Notes: generated by a model not told the origin, from the letters alone. A stretch of 64,000 nt of DNA from Eopsaltria australis (GCA_034509425.1 JAVTVJ010000011.1:3286001-3350000); one strand, 5' to 3'. Shown: positions 1 through 14,720, counted from the stretch's first letter. Numbers and translations are program-made.

Positions 1-3000
1 TATGTTTGGAAATAGTCACTTTCCCTTCACTTTAGCCATCTTCTATATTTCTCTCACATGCTGATTCTTATATACCTTTTTTCCCACCATTGGAAAGGAT
101 GATCTTTTCCTCTCACCCAAGTAAAACAATTTCTCTATTTCTCTTTTAATTTTATTCTGAGTGTACATTCTTTATGAAAGGCTAAAGAGAAGCCACCCAT
201 ACAGGTGAGTACACTGACGACTTTTACTTAGCCAGAGATCCCATAGAAACATGGGGTTGGAGTGCAAGCACCAGCCAAAATGTCTAAACCAGCAGAGATG
301 AATTACATTGTGAAAGTGGCAATTTCTCTTCATTAACTGGAAAAAGAATTCAGACACTTAACTTTGAGGTGACTCAAGTCGGCAAAACAAGTGCTGCCCA
401 GAGCAAAGAACTGATGAACATTGCTTCATAATGCTGTCAGGAGTTCAAGGCCACTGTTTAAGTGCAGGATAATGCAGGAACCAGAGTGAGCTGCACAGGC
501 ATATGATGGATCCCTTCATTTTCTCGTCAAGTTTCTTCCTTCCAGGAAATACTGGACACTTGAGCTTTGGAGTCCTCACATAATTGGTGCTGGAAAATAG
601 GAGACGCTGAGGCTGGCGGATTTCATGGTGCTGGTGGTAAACAGCATGAAATAAAATTATTTCCTATTGGCTGAAAATGTCCTGCTATCCTATATGCAAG
701 AAAAATTGACTGAGCCATATGATCTTTTTATCATTGCTTGAGAAATTCATCTGAATTGTTTTGAGACCCCTCTGTTTTCATTACAAAGGGATTTGTATAG
801 TGGTACAAAAAATACATATCTCTGTAGCAGAAGGCTCTAAACCTCTTGATAGGGTTGTATATTGCCTTCTCTAATTATATTCTTGTTGCTTGTCACAAAC
901 CCACATTTCACTTAAGTTGAGAAACTAAGAAGTCTCAGTAATATTCAATCCTTTTTTCCCTCTAAAGATGTAGAAACGTGTATTCAGCTCAGAAGAACAG
1001 TAATCAGTATAGCATTTGGGTGCCTGATAAACAGTAGGTAGGTAAACTAATTTCTCTTGTTCTCCTTCAGCAGCATAATGACAGCAAACATGGTATATGG
1101 TTTCCATTGAAATGCTAAACCATCACATATTTCATGACCCTCAACTCTGCTCAAAGTATGCTCTATAAAACAAGTTTTTGCTGATACACACATCTAGAAG
1201 TGTAATGAAATGAAAATCTACACTATATGCTCAGTTCTCTCCTCAAGGAAAATGACAAATTTGAATGCAGTAAGGGACAACACTGGGATGGTGCAACATT
1301 TATCTATTTAAAGTAGACTCAGAACAGCAAAGCTACATGTATGCTTACCTCAGCAGAAAATACAGGGCCAGAAGCAAATAACTTCTGGGACTGATCAAAA
1401 GCACCTAGGGCAATAAATGTTGCAGTATATATACTTTCTCTGAAAAATGAAGAGTCAGACACAGAAGGTTTCATCCTTACCTGATGTTTCCAACGCCTAC
1501 AATCTACATCTAGTTTAGTCACCCCAAGTGCCTGGTTAGAGGGTGTATTCTCAGATAAGGTTTGTTCAATCTACACTTAATTTCATATTTAGGATGGGAG
1601 GTGCTGGTTTCTCCCTTGTTTAATCTGGAGATGCTTGTTCCTCCCTGTGGCGTATAAAAGAAGTTGACCTGAGGAACCCATCCAAAGATGTCTCTGCATT
1701 ACACACAAACACCTGATCCCTTACTGATGCTGAATTTAGGTTACTCTGCACACTGTGATTTCTTGTTCCTACCTTCTCCCAGGCAGTATTCTTGAAACCA
1801 TGCAAAGCAGAGAGAGCAGGAATTTGGGAAGATATTTCATCTTGGGTCATTGGTGACTATTTGCCAGTGACACAGTCTGTCAGTGCAGAGTAGTTTACAG
1901 GGTCACAAATATCAGCTTTACATATACTGCCCTCCAACGACAGTGGAAGATCTGGAGCTCAGTGATGCCTCCCACATATTCACACAAACGAAAGTTCAGA
2001 ATAACCATAAAAGTATCCTGCCCTTTTTGGTGTTAACACAGTGCTAAAATTAGTGCTGAGTTTCATGTTCTTAACAAATATGTAAATATTTATAAATACT
2101 TCATCTGAATTTTTATCCCAGATGAAATTTTCTTTAAATGGTTTTTAGGTCACTTTTAAATACAGTGTCACATTTCTAGGGCTGTCTAATATTACAAACA
2201 CATTAGCAAACTGAGTGCTGTCTCTTCCACTGGGACTAGGTGAGAATTAATCTTTTAATGTACAATACACAAAGGCAAATTTAACTTCTAATTTGCCTTG
2301 TTCTTTATCATGTAGGAAAAAACCACTCTGGGAGTGCCTGCTAACTGATGCATTTTCTGCTCACCAACAAAACCAAGAATGCATAGAGCAAGGGGCTGGT
2401 CAGTTTCTGGAATTAGTGCCAGCACTTCAGAATTTCCAAGCCCTAAGGGTTGTTATGTAGATCTGAAGTTCATGACTGACCTCCATCCTAGGTACTTGCT
2501 GCTACAGGTCCTGCTTACTGGTACTACTGCTTAGGTACTACTTGCTACAGGTGACAAGTGCAGAAAACCAGGGGAGGCAACACCTGTCTTATGCTGGATC
2601 AGAGAGATGGAAAATAAGAGACATTTTGCAAGGGCAGAAATTGCTCTGAGAAGACTCAGGGAAGGGTCTGATGATCATATAGTGTTGGTAAGTCTGGAGA
2701 ACAACAGTGGAGGAGATTTTGTCTGGGAGTTGTGTTTCCTTTGGGCAGAAGCTCTGCTACCAGGTTATTGACCATAGAGCTTGTCTTTGTGGGGGTGGCA
2801 TTAAATCAAAGCCTTTGATAAGAAAGTATGGCTTGCTGGGATGAAATTTCCAACACATGAAGAAGTGAGACAGAGGAAAGGGTTCCTCAGCAGTCATTCT
2901 TTTCCCTTTTACCCACTCCAAGTAGCCGTCTTTGCTATTCACCTTTTTTTCCATGTTTTTGCTTGGCTTCTTGTTTGGAGGAGTTTTCTAACTTAATGAA

Positions 3001-4786
3001 GAGACTATGACCTGAAGCATCTGTCTGCATTTTGCTAATGTTACTGTGTCTAGAGTCCCAAGAGGGAAGGGAATGCCAAAAGTTAATTTATGCAAGTTCA
3101 TTAGCTCAAGGTTTCTTCCCCTCCTGTGTGCACAGGACCGACCTTTCCCAGAAGCCGCCTTGACTTGAGCCTGGCCTGTTGTCACTACCTCCTTGATTTT
3201 CTAGTTTTTCATGCTGCAGATGTTTTTTCACCACATTTCTGGCACCAGCAGCAGACTCACGTCCTGCATTAAATTCACAAGCAGCATCTTAGCATTCAGA
3301 GAGGTAAAGCATGAGCATCAGCTTGTCAGATAAAGTCAATAAGTGCTTGTGATTCAGCAACAAAGGCCAGCCATGTAAACAGAACCCCAGTAGGCAATGC
3401 CTGCTGTAACACCCTTCATCCTGTGATCATGTCAGGCCAGGGAAAAGCTCAGCCTCCACAACACTGCAGTCACAAAGATGCTGCTTGCAGGAGCACAGGT
3501 AGAGTTTTCCTTTTCCAGGACACCATGGTAAAGGAGCATTAGTTTGTACATGCCCATAAATCACAGTGTAATCAGGATGTAACCAGACCACATATTGGCC
3601 AATTACACCAAAACCACAGGAAACAGCTTGATCAACGTGTTTAAATAAAAATATATTTATATCATAGATCACCATGAAACAGCTCCCAAGCAGAGTATAC
3701 CAACACCCAATAACTTCAGCTAAAGGAGGTTTTCAGAGCCCAAGTTAGTAAGTTGGCACAAGCTCAAGGTTGCCTTCACAGTTATCTTTTCAGTGCTGTT
3801 TTGTCCCAATCACAACCTTGAAGAAAAAGGGGGTTAAAGTGTCAAAGGTGGCATTCTAGACCTGCTGCAAGTAAAGAACTTTTTAAACAGATGCTGAAAG
3901 TTTCCACAGTTAAATGGGGAGGAAAAAGAGAGGCAGGACAACTTCCTGAAGAAAAATAGAGTATTTTGAAAAATGAGGACACTGTGTGGTAGCAGTGCTT
4001 TTCATACTCCTCTCTCTCTCACACATCAACTTCTTACATATACTTGCCAATTTATGACTGAAATTATGCATCAAATATTGTATATCTTATTTAACTCCCC
4101 TTACTTTCAAGTACCTGTCCGTCTCCTGGTTGCTGAATACATGTGTTAACAGTAACAAATAATTTCTGAACTGTCATTTTAATATAGACATTTAAATATC
4201 TGACCATTCTTTAGCTATAAAAACCCCCAAATATCTTTTTCAAGTTTCTAACAGAGTTTTACTGTCCATAATTTTGTATAAAAAAGTCTGTACATCTATT
4301 TTCCATTTCTGGTTATGTATATGTATTAATAATAAAAACATTATAAAAATAATTCAAAAACAAGAACAATTCACAAGTAATAAGTGTTTCTTAGTGATTA
4401 AATATCAACTGTATCAAAATTAATAATAAGGAAATTGTTAATATACAGTAATAAAGATATGTGTACATCAAAGTTAGAAGCTGACAGACTAGAAATTATT
4501 GAATATCTAAAATTAAAATGCAAAAGCTGGATCTGCTAAATAATGAGAAACCAATTGACTCAATTACCTCAGAGGAAATGAATTCAGCAGTATAGAAATA
4601 AGCAATCAGGTTGATGGGTATCAAATAGAATATTTTATAGATTTTTTTTTTGGAGAGAGAGAGAGCAGTCTTTCAGATGAGGACTATATCATGGAGCAAT
4701 GCATGGCCAATGAGATGAACTCTTACAGCTGTGGTTCCTAAGATGAGTGAGCTAGAACCTCATTCAGAGTGACAACATTTGCCCTG
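1..4786. other. Intergenic, nothing recognised apart from a small duplication
   Basis: AT-rich sequence with short open frames only and no recognisable protein, RNA or transposon. By conserved synteny the next gene to the left would be expected to be SLC10A2, but none of it is in this window. Confidence 0.5.
2491..2554. repeat. Imperfect tandem duplication, period about 43 bp
   Basis: GGTACTTGCTGCTACAGGT at 2491 recurs as GGTACTACTTGCTACAGGT at 2534, with a partial GGTACTACTGC between. It looks like local slippage. Confidence 0.55.
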
Positions 4787-4808
4787 ATTAATTAAATATT
4801 TAATTAAT
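4787..4808. repeat. 22-bp perfect AT palindrome
   Basis: Every base of 4787-4808 is A or T and the segment equals its own reverse complement. It contains four overlapping TAAT/ATTA homeodomain core sites around a central AAATATTT. Confidence 0.9.
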
Positions 4809-7800
4809 TCTGCATCAAAATCCTATCAGGTATCTTAAAATGGGTCACAGATAAACTAATTCGTAGACATCAGATTGATTCACTCCATGGCCAATTTATG
4901 ACTGATAATTTCTGTAAATTATCTAATTTAACACAGCAAGTAAATAAATTAAACATCTCTTCTACAGCAATCCTGGTTGATACATAGAAAGCCTTTAAAA
5001 GACAATTTACTCAAGACCTGAAATGAACTGAATTTCCAAGATCTTTTACTAATTCTTTATTATTCTATATTCTAATGTCATTGCAATTGTTTTTTCTAGT
5101 CTTTGCCAGTGCATGCAATGAAGATAGAGGGAAAGCTTTTGGCTCTCCCTCCTTAGACATTTTTCTTGCAGCTCAATAGAATCAGCACTGAGAGGAGCAG
5201 TTCTTCCCCTTTTGACTTGTTTATTCATTCTTTAGCTGATGGAGAAAATTAGGTGTTTAATAAAGCCTCAGAAGTCCTGTCTGCTTAGGCTGAGTTATCT
5301 CAGGTTTCCCATGCCTTTTCTGTGATGAGTTGGAATGCTCTGCAATGACTGCTGCTCATTATGTCACACAGACACAATTCACAGGGATGGAGCTGTGCTA
5401 TGCACCAATCCTTGTCACAACAAGCCAGCAAAACAATGCCCCTGAAAAATGTGTTGTCATCCTGACATTTGCTCTCTAGAGGGGAAAGAAAAGGGTGAAA
5501 GGGAATGGGAACAAAAGGCCAGTCTCACAAGCTTGCTGAAGGATGCAGTGCAGGTTGTGGGCAGCAGCCTGATAGTTACAGCATCCACATCAGGTCTGTG
5601 TGGGACCCACCTAAGGGACGTCCCTGCTCCAGGAGTGTTTCATAACAGTTGAGCTGTGGGCTGTTGCTAGATGGTGTTGTAATCCCTCCCCTTGATGCCT
5701 CTCTGTTTTGTGCAATATTCTGAAATACTCCAAGCAGAATGAGAATGACTCAGTAAGAGGGAAACTTAAGCCCCGGTCCCCTTCCTAATCCAGCTCATTC
5801 TCAGCTTATATTTACAAAGCCAAGGTAAGCATCAGCAGAAGAGCCGAGGCAATGTTGTCAGAGGACATGTATGTTCTTCCTACATCGCGAGGAAAGACCA
5901 GAAGGACCTTAAGCAGGAGAATAAGGTGAACCCTTGTCTGCAACAACCTGAGAGAGGCAGAGGTGCAGCCCCGGGACAGGGAGGCCAGCCCTGTCTCCAG
6001 CAAGCTGGCAGCTGCTCTGAGACAGAGTGTGAATAAAAACAATCCAGTAGCAAAGAGAAGTAGAGGCAAGTGGCATGATGTACCACAGCCTCCGTCTACC
6101 AGCTGACCCACCATTTTTAAGGACTAATAGGCTTCTATTCAAACTTTGAAAAATAAAGAGGATAAGAAATTGAATTACTATTAGCAGGCAAACCACAGGG
6201 GTCTGAGGAAGAAGAGGCAGCACGTTTCTCCTCTTCTTGCAATGTGGTATCTGTCCCCTTTTTCTATTGTCAGTATAAGAACTTCACCCTGAAGACAAAT
6301 GTGGGAAAAATCGTTTCAAAAAAGATCAAAGTAAACTCCTCTGACTTTTCCTTACAGCATGCTGTCATTTTTATGTAACCTAGTCTTTCAGCAAAACTGA
6401 GACAAATATCATGAATTATTATCAGCCACCTTGAAACAGTAGGGGCTTTTTGTAAATATGCTATTCAGAGAAAAACACTTTGCTTAGGTCTAATCAGAAA
6501 CTAATTAGAATCAGCATATGCTTTTCTGCACAGTTACCGTGTCATCTGGAACATGAGATGTACAAACCCAGATCTAATCAAACTGAGATGCTTAGCATTA
6601 GGAGCATTATCATTTGAAGAGTCTTCTGCAGTCAACAGAAAAAGAAATAGCAGCATGATTCAACTTACCCAGTATCTTGAACAATTCTCTAGAAATTATT
6701 ATTTTTCCTTCTTGACTACAGAAGGGGTCTGAGAGTGTGATTTAGTTGCATGAGCACTGTTAGCCAGCAGTATTTTGGGATAGCACAGAGTATCCCCCCA
6801 GCCTGCACCTGCCTCTGTGAAAGAGCACAATCTCTCCTAAGTCTCATGGTATATCTGCCAGCCTCAGGCAGTGTCTCAGGTACCCTGGAGAATCCCAAAT
6901 GGCAGCTAGGAGTTGCACCATAGCTACTTCTGCATGCTTCAGGTAGGGCCTGAACTCATCAGTAGTGGCCCTGGACCACTGGGACACTGCTATAGGCTCA
7001 AGTGAAGAGTATCAAAAGCTGAAGGAGTATGGCTTGGCTAAGAGAGAGTCAAGGAGCAGGGGAACTGCTCAGGGCAAGCCATGAGCATGGCGCTGTTTGA
7101 TCTTGAGCGAGGGGGTCCTGTGTGCTGAGGGGGACTGCTGTGACACTGGCGTTATAAAGCTTAAGTGTCAGACTCTGCCTGAGCCCACTCCCAACTTACA
7201 CAAAATCATGAAGCCATCAGACACAAATAAACACAAATCCCTTTTTCTGGCAGCATTTTTTATCTTACGCCTATTGACATTATCACAGTTATAGAAATAG
7301 CACTTGAAGAGAAACAACCAAAGAAAAAGCCAGAATGTGTGAAACTCTAACCTTTGGCCACCATTGAATTCTTCTCTGTCAAATTTTCTTGCCTTCCCCA
7401 TTTGTTCTTTTGGTATTCCCTTTTGGATAAGGCAAAATATTTTCCTGTATCATAAAAAAAACCAAACTTCAGTTTTACCACTAGTCAAAGAACTAAGACA
7501 TTCATATGAAGCAATTCATTTTGTGGCAACACACTGGACTTTTAAAAGGAGATATGAGAAGTTTTTCATCTTATGGGGATTGATGTTGCTGTACAACCAA
7601 GAGAAATTTCAGTCCATTTTTCAAACCATCTGAAGTCCCATATATTGAAGAAAAATCATTTGGCACATGTAGTTTCAATCCAACTGAAATTTATGATTCT
7701 AATGACTACAATGATATCTGTAACACTGGCCACCAAAGATTGTCACTGATATTTTGCCAAGCAAAATGCAACAGGCTCCAGGCTAAGTACAGATTTTATT

Positions 7801-10800
7801 TAAACAAATGTGCAAGATATTTCATTCTTTACACTAGTAAAAACTGTTCACCAGATTTACAGTCAGTAGATAATGATGTACAGTCGAACATATTTAACCA
7901 CTAGGGAATTTCAGAGCATACAAAAACACAGTCCTGTCCTGCTACAGCAGTATCCAGCTCAAGGGTCCTAAAGCAAGTTCCTGAGCTGGAAATCTATGCT
8001 GTCTAAACAGAGAAGCAGCATCTGAACTCTATCTGTGCTGATTTTAATTTGGGCACCTATAGCAGATACCTTAAGTCAGGTCCTGAAATAACCCCTACTT
8101 TGTGTAATTCTGAGACCAAACGAGAGACTGACAGAATGTTATTACTGAAATACCTGTAGACCAACAGACTGACACAGAAATAGGAAGATGGGCTTAAAAG
8201 ACTTTAATTCATCTGTTTAACATAAATATTTTGATGTTTTGATCCTCTGTGTTCAGGAATACCAAAACACCACTCACATATACTTAAAACAACCTGATTA
8301 TTCACAAATGCTCCAACACGTTCAACTTCTCAGGACCACTGTGTGTCTGATGAAGGTGAATGTGCTTTGATCACAAGGTGGAAGGAAGATTGAAAAGGGG
8401 AAGGAAGATTGTTCGTGCGTGACATTGACCAGGCATAATCTGCAGAACAGCCCAAAGAACAACAGCTTTGTAGAGGTCTGGCCTTTTCAACCTTCAGCTT
8501 GGAATAAGAGAAACAGCTACACGCAGAATTGTTCTTAAACAACAGAGATGTGGCTGGTCGAGCTAAGAAAGGTGTCATCTTTGATGAGAATGAAGGACAG
8601 AGACACTGTTGAGAAGTCGCAGGAGCACCACTGCTGGAAGCCAAAGAAGAGGACATGATGAAAACCCTTGAAGATGTCAGACTGTATACTGTGAAAAAAA
8701 GAAAGATTTTGCAGATATTCTTTGCATGGGCACCCACAAATCATCCAAACACATTGGACACAAGCCCAGATCTATGCCCCAGGACCTTGGCTGGCCTCCA
8801 AGAAACACCATGGGCAACTGGATCAGGTAAACTGCAGAAGCTAAGAGAAAGTAAGAGAGAATGTATAAGTATCTGCTTGCAATGAGGTTTCAGACAACAA
8901 GAACACTGATGCTCTTCCCCTTGCAGCAGCCACATCTAAGTAAGATAAAACAAGTATTAAATATTAAACTGCTGAAATGTATATACTTAAAAACTCTACA
9001 CTAGTTTTTAGTTGGAACCTTTGTGCCCCATGGTGTGACAATATGAGTAGATTTAGCTTTGTCTTTGTAAATTATTATAAAATTTCTCTAAAACTTGGTC
9101 CTCAGATAAACAAAAACTTAGAGGAACAAAGCAAGGTCAATCCAAAGCTTACAAGAGTGCAACAAAAAAATCCTTTGAACAGACCTTGAAGCTGAATTAT
9201 ATACCAGAGCTGTTTACTAGTGAGATAGGCAGTGTATGTGCTTGATGACAATAATAATGCTGTTATCAACATGAAAATGCTGGGTTTAAACCTAATCTTT
9301 TCCCTGATAAACTCTCCTTTCACCAGCCCAAGGATTTATAGCTAAAAGCATTTCAGACTCAAACCCAGGACCAAACTGCGTATCTGTTTGTCGTATTTCT
9401 GTAAGGATTTGAAGACAGTGCATGTAAAATGCAAATGCTTAAACTCCAGACGCCAGAAGCCGAGGAGCAGAGCTGAAGGATCTGAGAAGGTCCCTGGAGA
9501 GCCATACAGTGAATAAAATGCCAGTGCAGCCAACTGTGCTGAGAGCTGGCCCAGGGCTCAGCAGCACTCCATGCTCAGAGCAGTAGCTGAGGCAGCAGAA
9601 GTGAGGGTGGCTGCAGCCATCCAGGGGAAACAAAAGTAATAAGCAGATACTTAGTGCTCACACAAGGTCCATAGTCTTGTAAGGAAAATAAAAGTCTTGT
9701 GCTAAAAAGTTCAAAGAGGGTCTTTCAAATTTTTTTTCAGCAGTAGTTGAAAAGCCTTCTTGCTCTTCCCTAAGATGCACATTTATTTTGAAAATCATAT
9801 ATTAAAAAATATATTTCTGCTTCCTCTTCTTATGGGGTTGCAAAAATTTCTTAAATTATCACTAATTATTGTAATCAGTCATAGAAATGTAATTTCATTT
9901 TTGCTGTTAAAAGACATGTTCAAAACAGCTGAAATCAGAATTATGTTTCTTATGCATACATTTTCAGTAGCTTATCCATCATTTCAGTTTTTCCCAACTT
10001 ATTGAAGTGAGAGACTTCCATGACCAAATTTAGTGATTAGCATGGGGAGACAAAAATCCAAGTAGAAGGTGAGCCACAGCTGCAGCAGGAGAAATGGAGA
10101 GACAATGACAACTCTGCTTCCCACAAATGGAGAGTCAGCCATTGAGGAATCAGTCAACATCACACAAATAGGCCACTAATGCCTGAATATGTGCTTTGCA
10201 CTGAAGAGCAGGAGTACACGGAGCTTTCTCCAATGTCCAGGAAAAGAAATGGCAGTGTCTTTCTGGTACCTCTACTTTTGAGCAGCCTGTGATGAGGAGG
10301 AAAACTAGTACATAACACTTTGAGAATAAAATTCCTTTCCTGGCAGTAAGAACAGAATGTACAAATTGTCATGTGGGTTTTGTTGTTGATTTGCCAGTAG
10401 TAACATTCGAGTTGTAACATGCAACTTTATAATACAGTAAAGTTTATTTTGTATGTTTTTTTTATTAAAAATTGCCTCTCAGGTTGCTTTGCTAAATATT
10501 GGACTAGTCTCAGTTAATCAATAAATACAGCTGCAGGAGAGAAGAGCTGTCAGATCTGTAAGCAAGGAAAACAGTTTTCAGGTGGTTTGAGCACTAGCAA
10601 TTGCCTCTTCCTTCAAATGTCCACTAACAATGTGTTCATTGGAATAAAAACAGTTTGCTAAAGCAAATTTTGCTCTCTGTGGCATTTAACCTGGTCTGCT
10701 TCAAAACAGAAGCTGTCACCATCCACATACTTGATGCGAGACAGTCCTAGAGCATCCAGGAGGAATTCAGATCACTCAGCTGAGGAAAGAAAACCACTGA

Positions 10801-12419
10801 CTTCCCATGTCAGCTGTCCAGAGTCCCAGTAACAGTACATGGGCAAAAAAAAGGGTGAAAAAAGGGGTGAAAAAAGCTGTGCCCTCATTTTGTGTCACTG
10901 CCCTCCTGTTTGAGCACTTGCCTAATATGCAGGATATTTTGCCTCCAGGCCAAAGTGTTCAGAATTTTATCTCTACAGTTCTTCTAGTTAGATGTGGGAA
11001 AAGTGAGCATTGTCCCACATTAGTGCTTGTGGAGAGAACTTCCCCCAAAGCAGAGACAGCAGGAGTAATTTCACATCTCTTTAAAAATCCCCTCAAAGTA
11101 TACAGTATAAATCCATGCAAATATAAAAAAATTCTAATGGAACATCTGGTCAACAGATGCAACAAGCCTTGGATAAACCAAAGAGAATTCCACTGTTACT
11201 CTCAAATTTTTCATGATGCAATACTTACAGATAAACATGTAAAATTTTCATATGCTTTTTCAAATTAAGGCAGAATTCCTGCTGCATCCAAGAATCCTTC
11301 TCTGTCTGCCTTGGCTTCTTTTGGCCATGTTTCGTCTTGATGCTAGCCATGCACACGTTTACAGCATGTTTCAGAAGAAACTCGGCTTCAAGAATTACCT
11401 TTTAAAAGGTACCCTTTGCAGATAAAATAGGTAGCAAGGGAGAAAACAAATTTGCTTAATGTAATGTCTTTCACAGAAAAATATATTTTCAAATAGATTG
11501 GAAAAGTGTCAACAACATCTTCATGGAGGCCATATATTTCTAGGAGATTATAACCCTCTGTGTTTTTAGGTTCTTTTTTAATTTTCCAGGGGTCGGTGAA
11601 CAGACTCAATTTATTTAGAGCATAGTTCAGTTTTATATCAAGTACAAAGTGTGAACAGGAGCCCATAATAAACACTGCTCATTTCAGTTCCCCTTATAGT
11701 GATATCCTTGACACTTCCCATAGCAGTGTGTTAAAACCAAGCTAGGCCAGCCCTAGGTGATCAACAGAGCACTGCTTCTACATTGTAGATCATCAAGGGA
11801 TTCTTTATAACAAAGCTTAACATTTGAAACTGTTTATAAGGATCCCTCATTTTCCTCTTTTAATTAAAAATAATATAGCCTGATGCATACATTCAGACTA
11901 CTAAGTAGAATTAAAGTCAGCGTTTGCACCATCACAAAAGCAAGACCTCAGAGTGAAGTCCTTGGTCACACACCTGGCGTCCCTGCTAAGGCTAGCCTGT
12001 GTTTTCTGATGCCAACCACAGCAGAATAAGAGCTTAGAGTAAGAGTAAATGGCAAACACTGGAGGGTGGATTAATAGCTCTGTGGCACTTTGAAGTCTAC
12101 ATCCAGGAGTGAGAATGAAGTGCAGTTAAATGCCAAGTATCATAAAAGTCACCAAATCTAATTCTTTCCCAGTACTCTTCAAAAGTGAGTTTAGAAGTTG
12201 AAGTGGGATATTAACTTCAGACTGGAGGTCTGTATTTAGACCTAGCAAGAAATCATTGAAAAGAAAGAATGCCAACCCTGAGACGCAAATGAAATGAGCT
12301 GCCAAGCAGATTTTTCACAGTCATGATAATTATTTTTGAAATCTCACAGCTTGGTTTTCTCCAAGTAGAAAGCAATTCTCCTCACTATTCTCTTTCATGA
12401 CAACTTGGGCATCAGCTCC
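4809..12419. other. Intergenic, nothing recognised
   Basis: No gene is supported. Overlapping open frames at 5812-6223 and single frames at 8330-8737 and 10807-11268 show no known domain. A short GGGTGAAAAAA-type tandem repeat lies near 10843-10880. Confidence 0.5.
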
Positions 12420-12720
12420 CATAAAACTGATTTTCACTTGCAGTGGTATTGTTAATTATTATAATGAGATATGCAACTATCTAAGGCTAAAAAAAAAAAC
12501 CGAGATATGATGCCTCATTGTCTATTTAATTGGAACACAATAAAGTGTGGAATTTATCCTTTTAAATGCTTCGCAGACAATTTTCACACATGTGGTAAGT
12601 CTGTTAGAATTTTCATGCATAGCTAGATTTAAAGCTTCCCTGATGTTTGTCAGATACAGCTGAAGTAGTGATTTTGTGTTGTAGCTATAATTAGGTGGCA
12701 TATTGCTGTGATTTTCCCTT
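12420..12720. promoter_or_regulatory. Candidate conserved non-coding element
   Basis: Contains GTTAATTATTATAATGAG, CATGCATAGCTAG and CTATAATTAGGTGG among non-repetitive sequence, a density of homeodomain- and POU-like sites often seen in developmental enhancers. This is inference only. Confidence 0.2.
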
Positions 12721-13715
12721 TTTCTCTCCTTTTTTGCAACTCAGATGTCAAAGCAAATTATCGATCAGCTGTGAGATGTAAGGTCGTTTATAGGGAAAAA
12801 ATGTTAAACCTAAATTTTCATTACTTTTTCATTAAAATTTGCAAGTTCCTGAAGCATATTCTCATGCAGATGAACTGTGTCCCCCCCTCAGCTCCTGTTC
12901 TTCTCTCATCCTAAGGCAGCCTGTCATTGAAATGTTCTCACCTGGGAAGTAATTGCTTGTTTCAGTCAGGATCTTGGTGATTGTGTGTCATCCTCATAAG
13001 AACTATCACCCATTTTGGCTTTTTTGATTCACCTGACAGTAGAAAAGGCAAGAATTGGAAGGAGATACAGTCTGCACAGTGTTTGAGAGATGGCCAGTGC
13101 TGCCAGGGTGCAAGCAAAGGGCAGACCATGAGGACAGCAGACCGTGAGAACAATCCCCACCACCCCAAGGAGCTGTCTGCAAAGCTTTGGGTAGCAATGG
13201 GCACCTTGTGCTGGCAGATGCTCTCACAGCTGCTTCTCAGAGATCATGTAAAGACATGGTTAGAGAAACTGATTCTCCTTTTTTCCACTTTTGCATAGGT
13301 TTTCTAAATCAAGGGCAGGAGGTAATTGAAGGGGGTTTCGGAGAAGTCCTTCTGCCATTTCCAGCTGTGTCTGCTCTCCAAGTACCCAGATGAGAGATGA
13401 GGTGGGCTTGTCTGAACTTGCTCTGTCAGTTCCCTTCACCACCAGCAGCAAGGAGCACAACTCATCTCATCCTCAGGTAGACATTTAAAGCAGGAGAGAT
13501 GAACCACATTTTGGAATGTATATTTCAAAAGTGCTTGGGAAGTCTTCTTTCTAGCAGAAAATGTGCACTGTGCAAATGTTTTGGAAAATATACATTCATT
13601 GGTACTTTACATAAGGACAGGCACAAAGTGGAAATGAAAAATAATTTGTCTTTGCTTTCATTTTAAATCCCTTTTCTGTGCTGTTTAAAGCTTTGGTCCT
13701 TCCATGCAGAAGCTG

Positions 13716-13737
13716 AATTCCCCCAGAGGGGGGAATT
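13716..13737. repeat. Perfect 9-bp inverted repeat
   Basis: AATTCCCCC and GGGGGAATT are separated by four bases. A similar smaller version (AATTCCC, three bases, GGGAATT) lies about 1 kb to the right near 14739-14756. Both resemble widened EBF-type sites. Confidence 0.6.
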
Positions 13738-14329
13738 ACACTGCCCATTCAACAACAGAATTTTGCATTTCTCTTAATATTCGAGTATTACAATCTAAAT
13801 GCTTTTTAATAACACAATTGTATTTTATACTATATAGTTATTCTGTTATTAAGGTAATGATATTGATAATGTTAAATAATTACATCCTTTGTAATATATA
13901 AATCTCTGACTTCCAGCTTAGTTTGCAAGCTCATCAACAATTCTGTTTGCATTTCAATGGCTCAGATAGTTACAGTATCGATAATGTGAAGATTTCAGCA
14001 GTGCTAAATCAAATCCTAACAATCTGGAGACTTGTCTGAAACCCAGAAGTAGTTGCCTTTCTTTTCTGCTTATTGACTCAGGCTTGAACTCCTTCAAGTT
14101 GTACTGGGTCAAATGAATGCCTTTCTGCCTTCCTTTCTTTGCAGTACCCACCCCTCTGGTGTGACTGCACTGACCAAATATCATGCTCTTTTCAGAGGAA
14201 GAAGGGCAGCGGCAAATAAATCCCAAGAAGAAAATCTTACCACAAAGTTATGTGATGTTTAAGCAGTTACAGTGTGACAACACCACCTCCCTGAGCCGCA
14301 GCTGTTATTTCCTACTCCAAACACGAGCA

Positions 14330-14720
14330 GACTAATGATTTGCCTCCTCACCTCTTTCTTCATACCTCTGTGGCTTGTCAGTGAATCCCGCACTATTTCT
14401 AACATTAGTGCTGTCTTGCTTTCAGTCTCCTGCTGAACAGCATGTCAGTAGGTGGCAGCCCATGGCTCATTAAGGCGGTTCTGCGGTGCTAAATTCATAG
14501 CACAGTCTGGATTTACAGCTTTTTCAGTGGACAATTTATTATTTTAATGCCTTTTTCCACCGTCTGTTATACTGGGAATGATGGAGACTAGCAGTAATGT
14601 GTCTAAATCCAAATTTTACTGCAAATTGCCCAATTTTATGTTCTCTAAACTGTGGCCCACAGTCAGACATTATTATTCACCATGTACAATGTGTAGTGAA
14701 AGACTGGCTGGATATGTATG
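14330..14720. promoter_or_regulatory. Candidate conserved non-coding element
   Basis: Moderately complex, non-repetitive sequence with a segment that keeps CpGs in AT-rich surroundings (GCTCATTAAGGCGGTTCTGC) and long runs free of simple repeats. It is listed only as a candidate for alignment. Confidence 0.2.

Noticed and set aside
5812..6223. Overlapping 100- and 104-codon hydrophobic frames on the minus strand
   Set aside because: Two frames are open over the same modestly GC-rich segment, neither has a known domain, and no splice structure supports a gene.
8330..8737. 135-codon Ser-rich minus-strand frame
   Set aside because: Composition is that of chance antisense sequence; no family or splice evidence.
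10807..11268. 153-codon plus-strand frame
   Set aside because: No recognisable domain and a low-complexity Lys-Lys start from an A-rich tandem repeat; chance is the simpler explanation.
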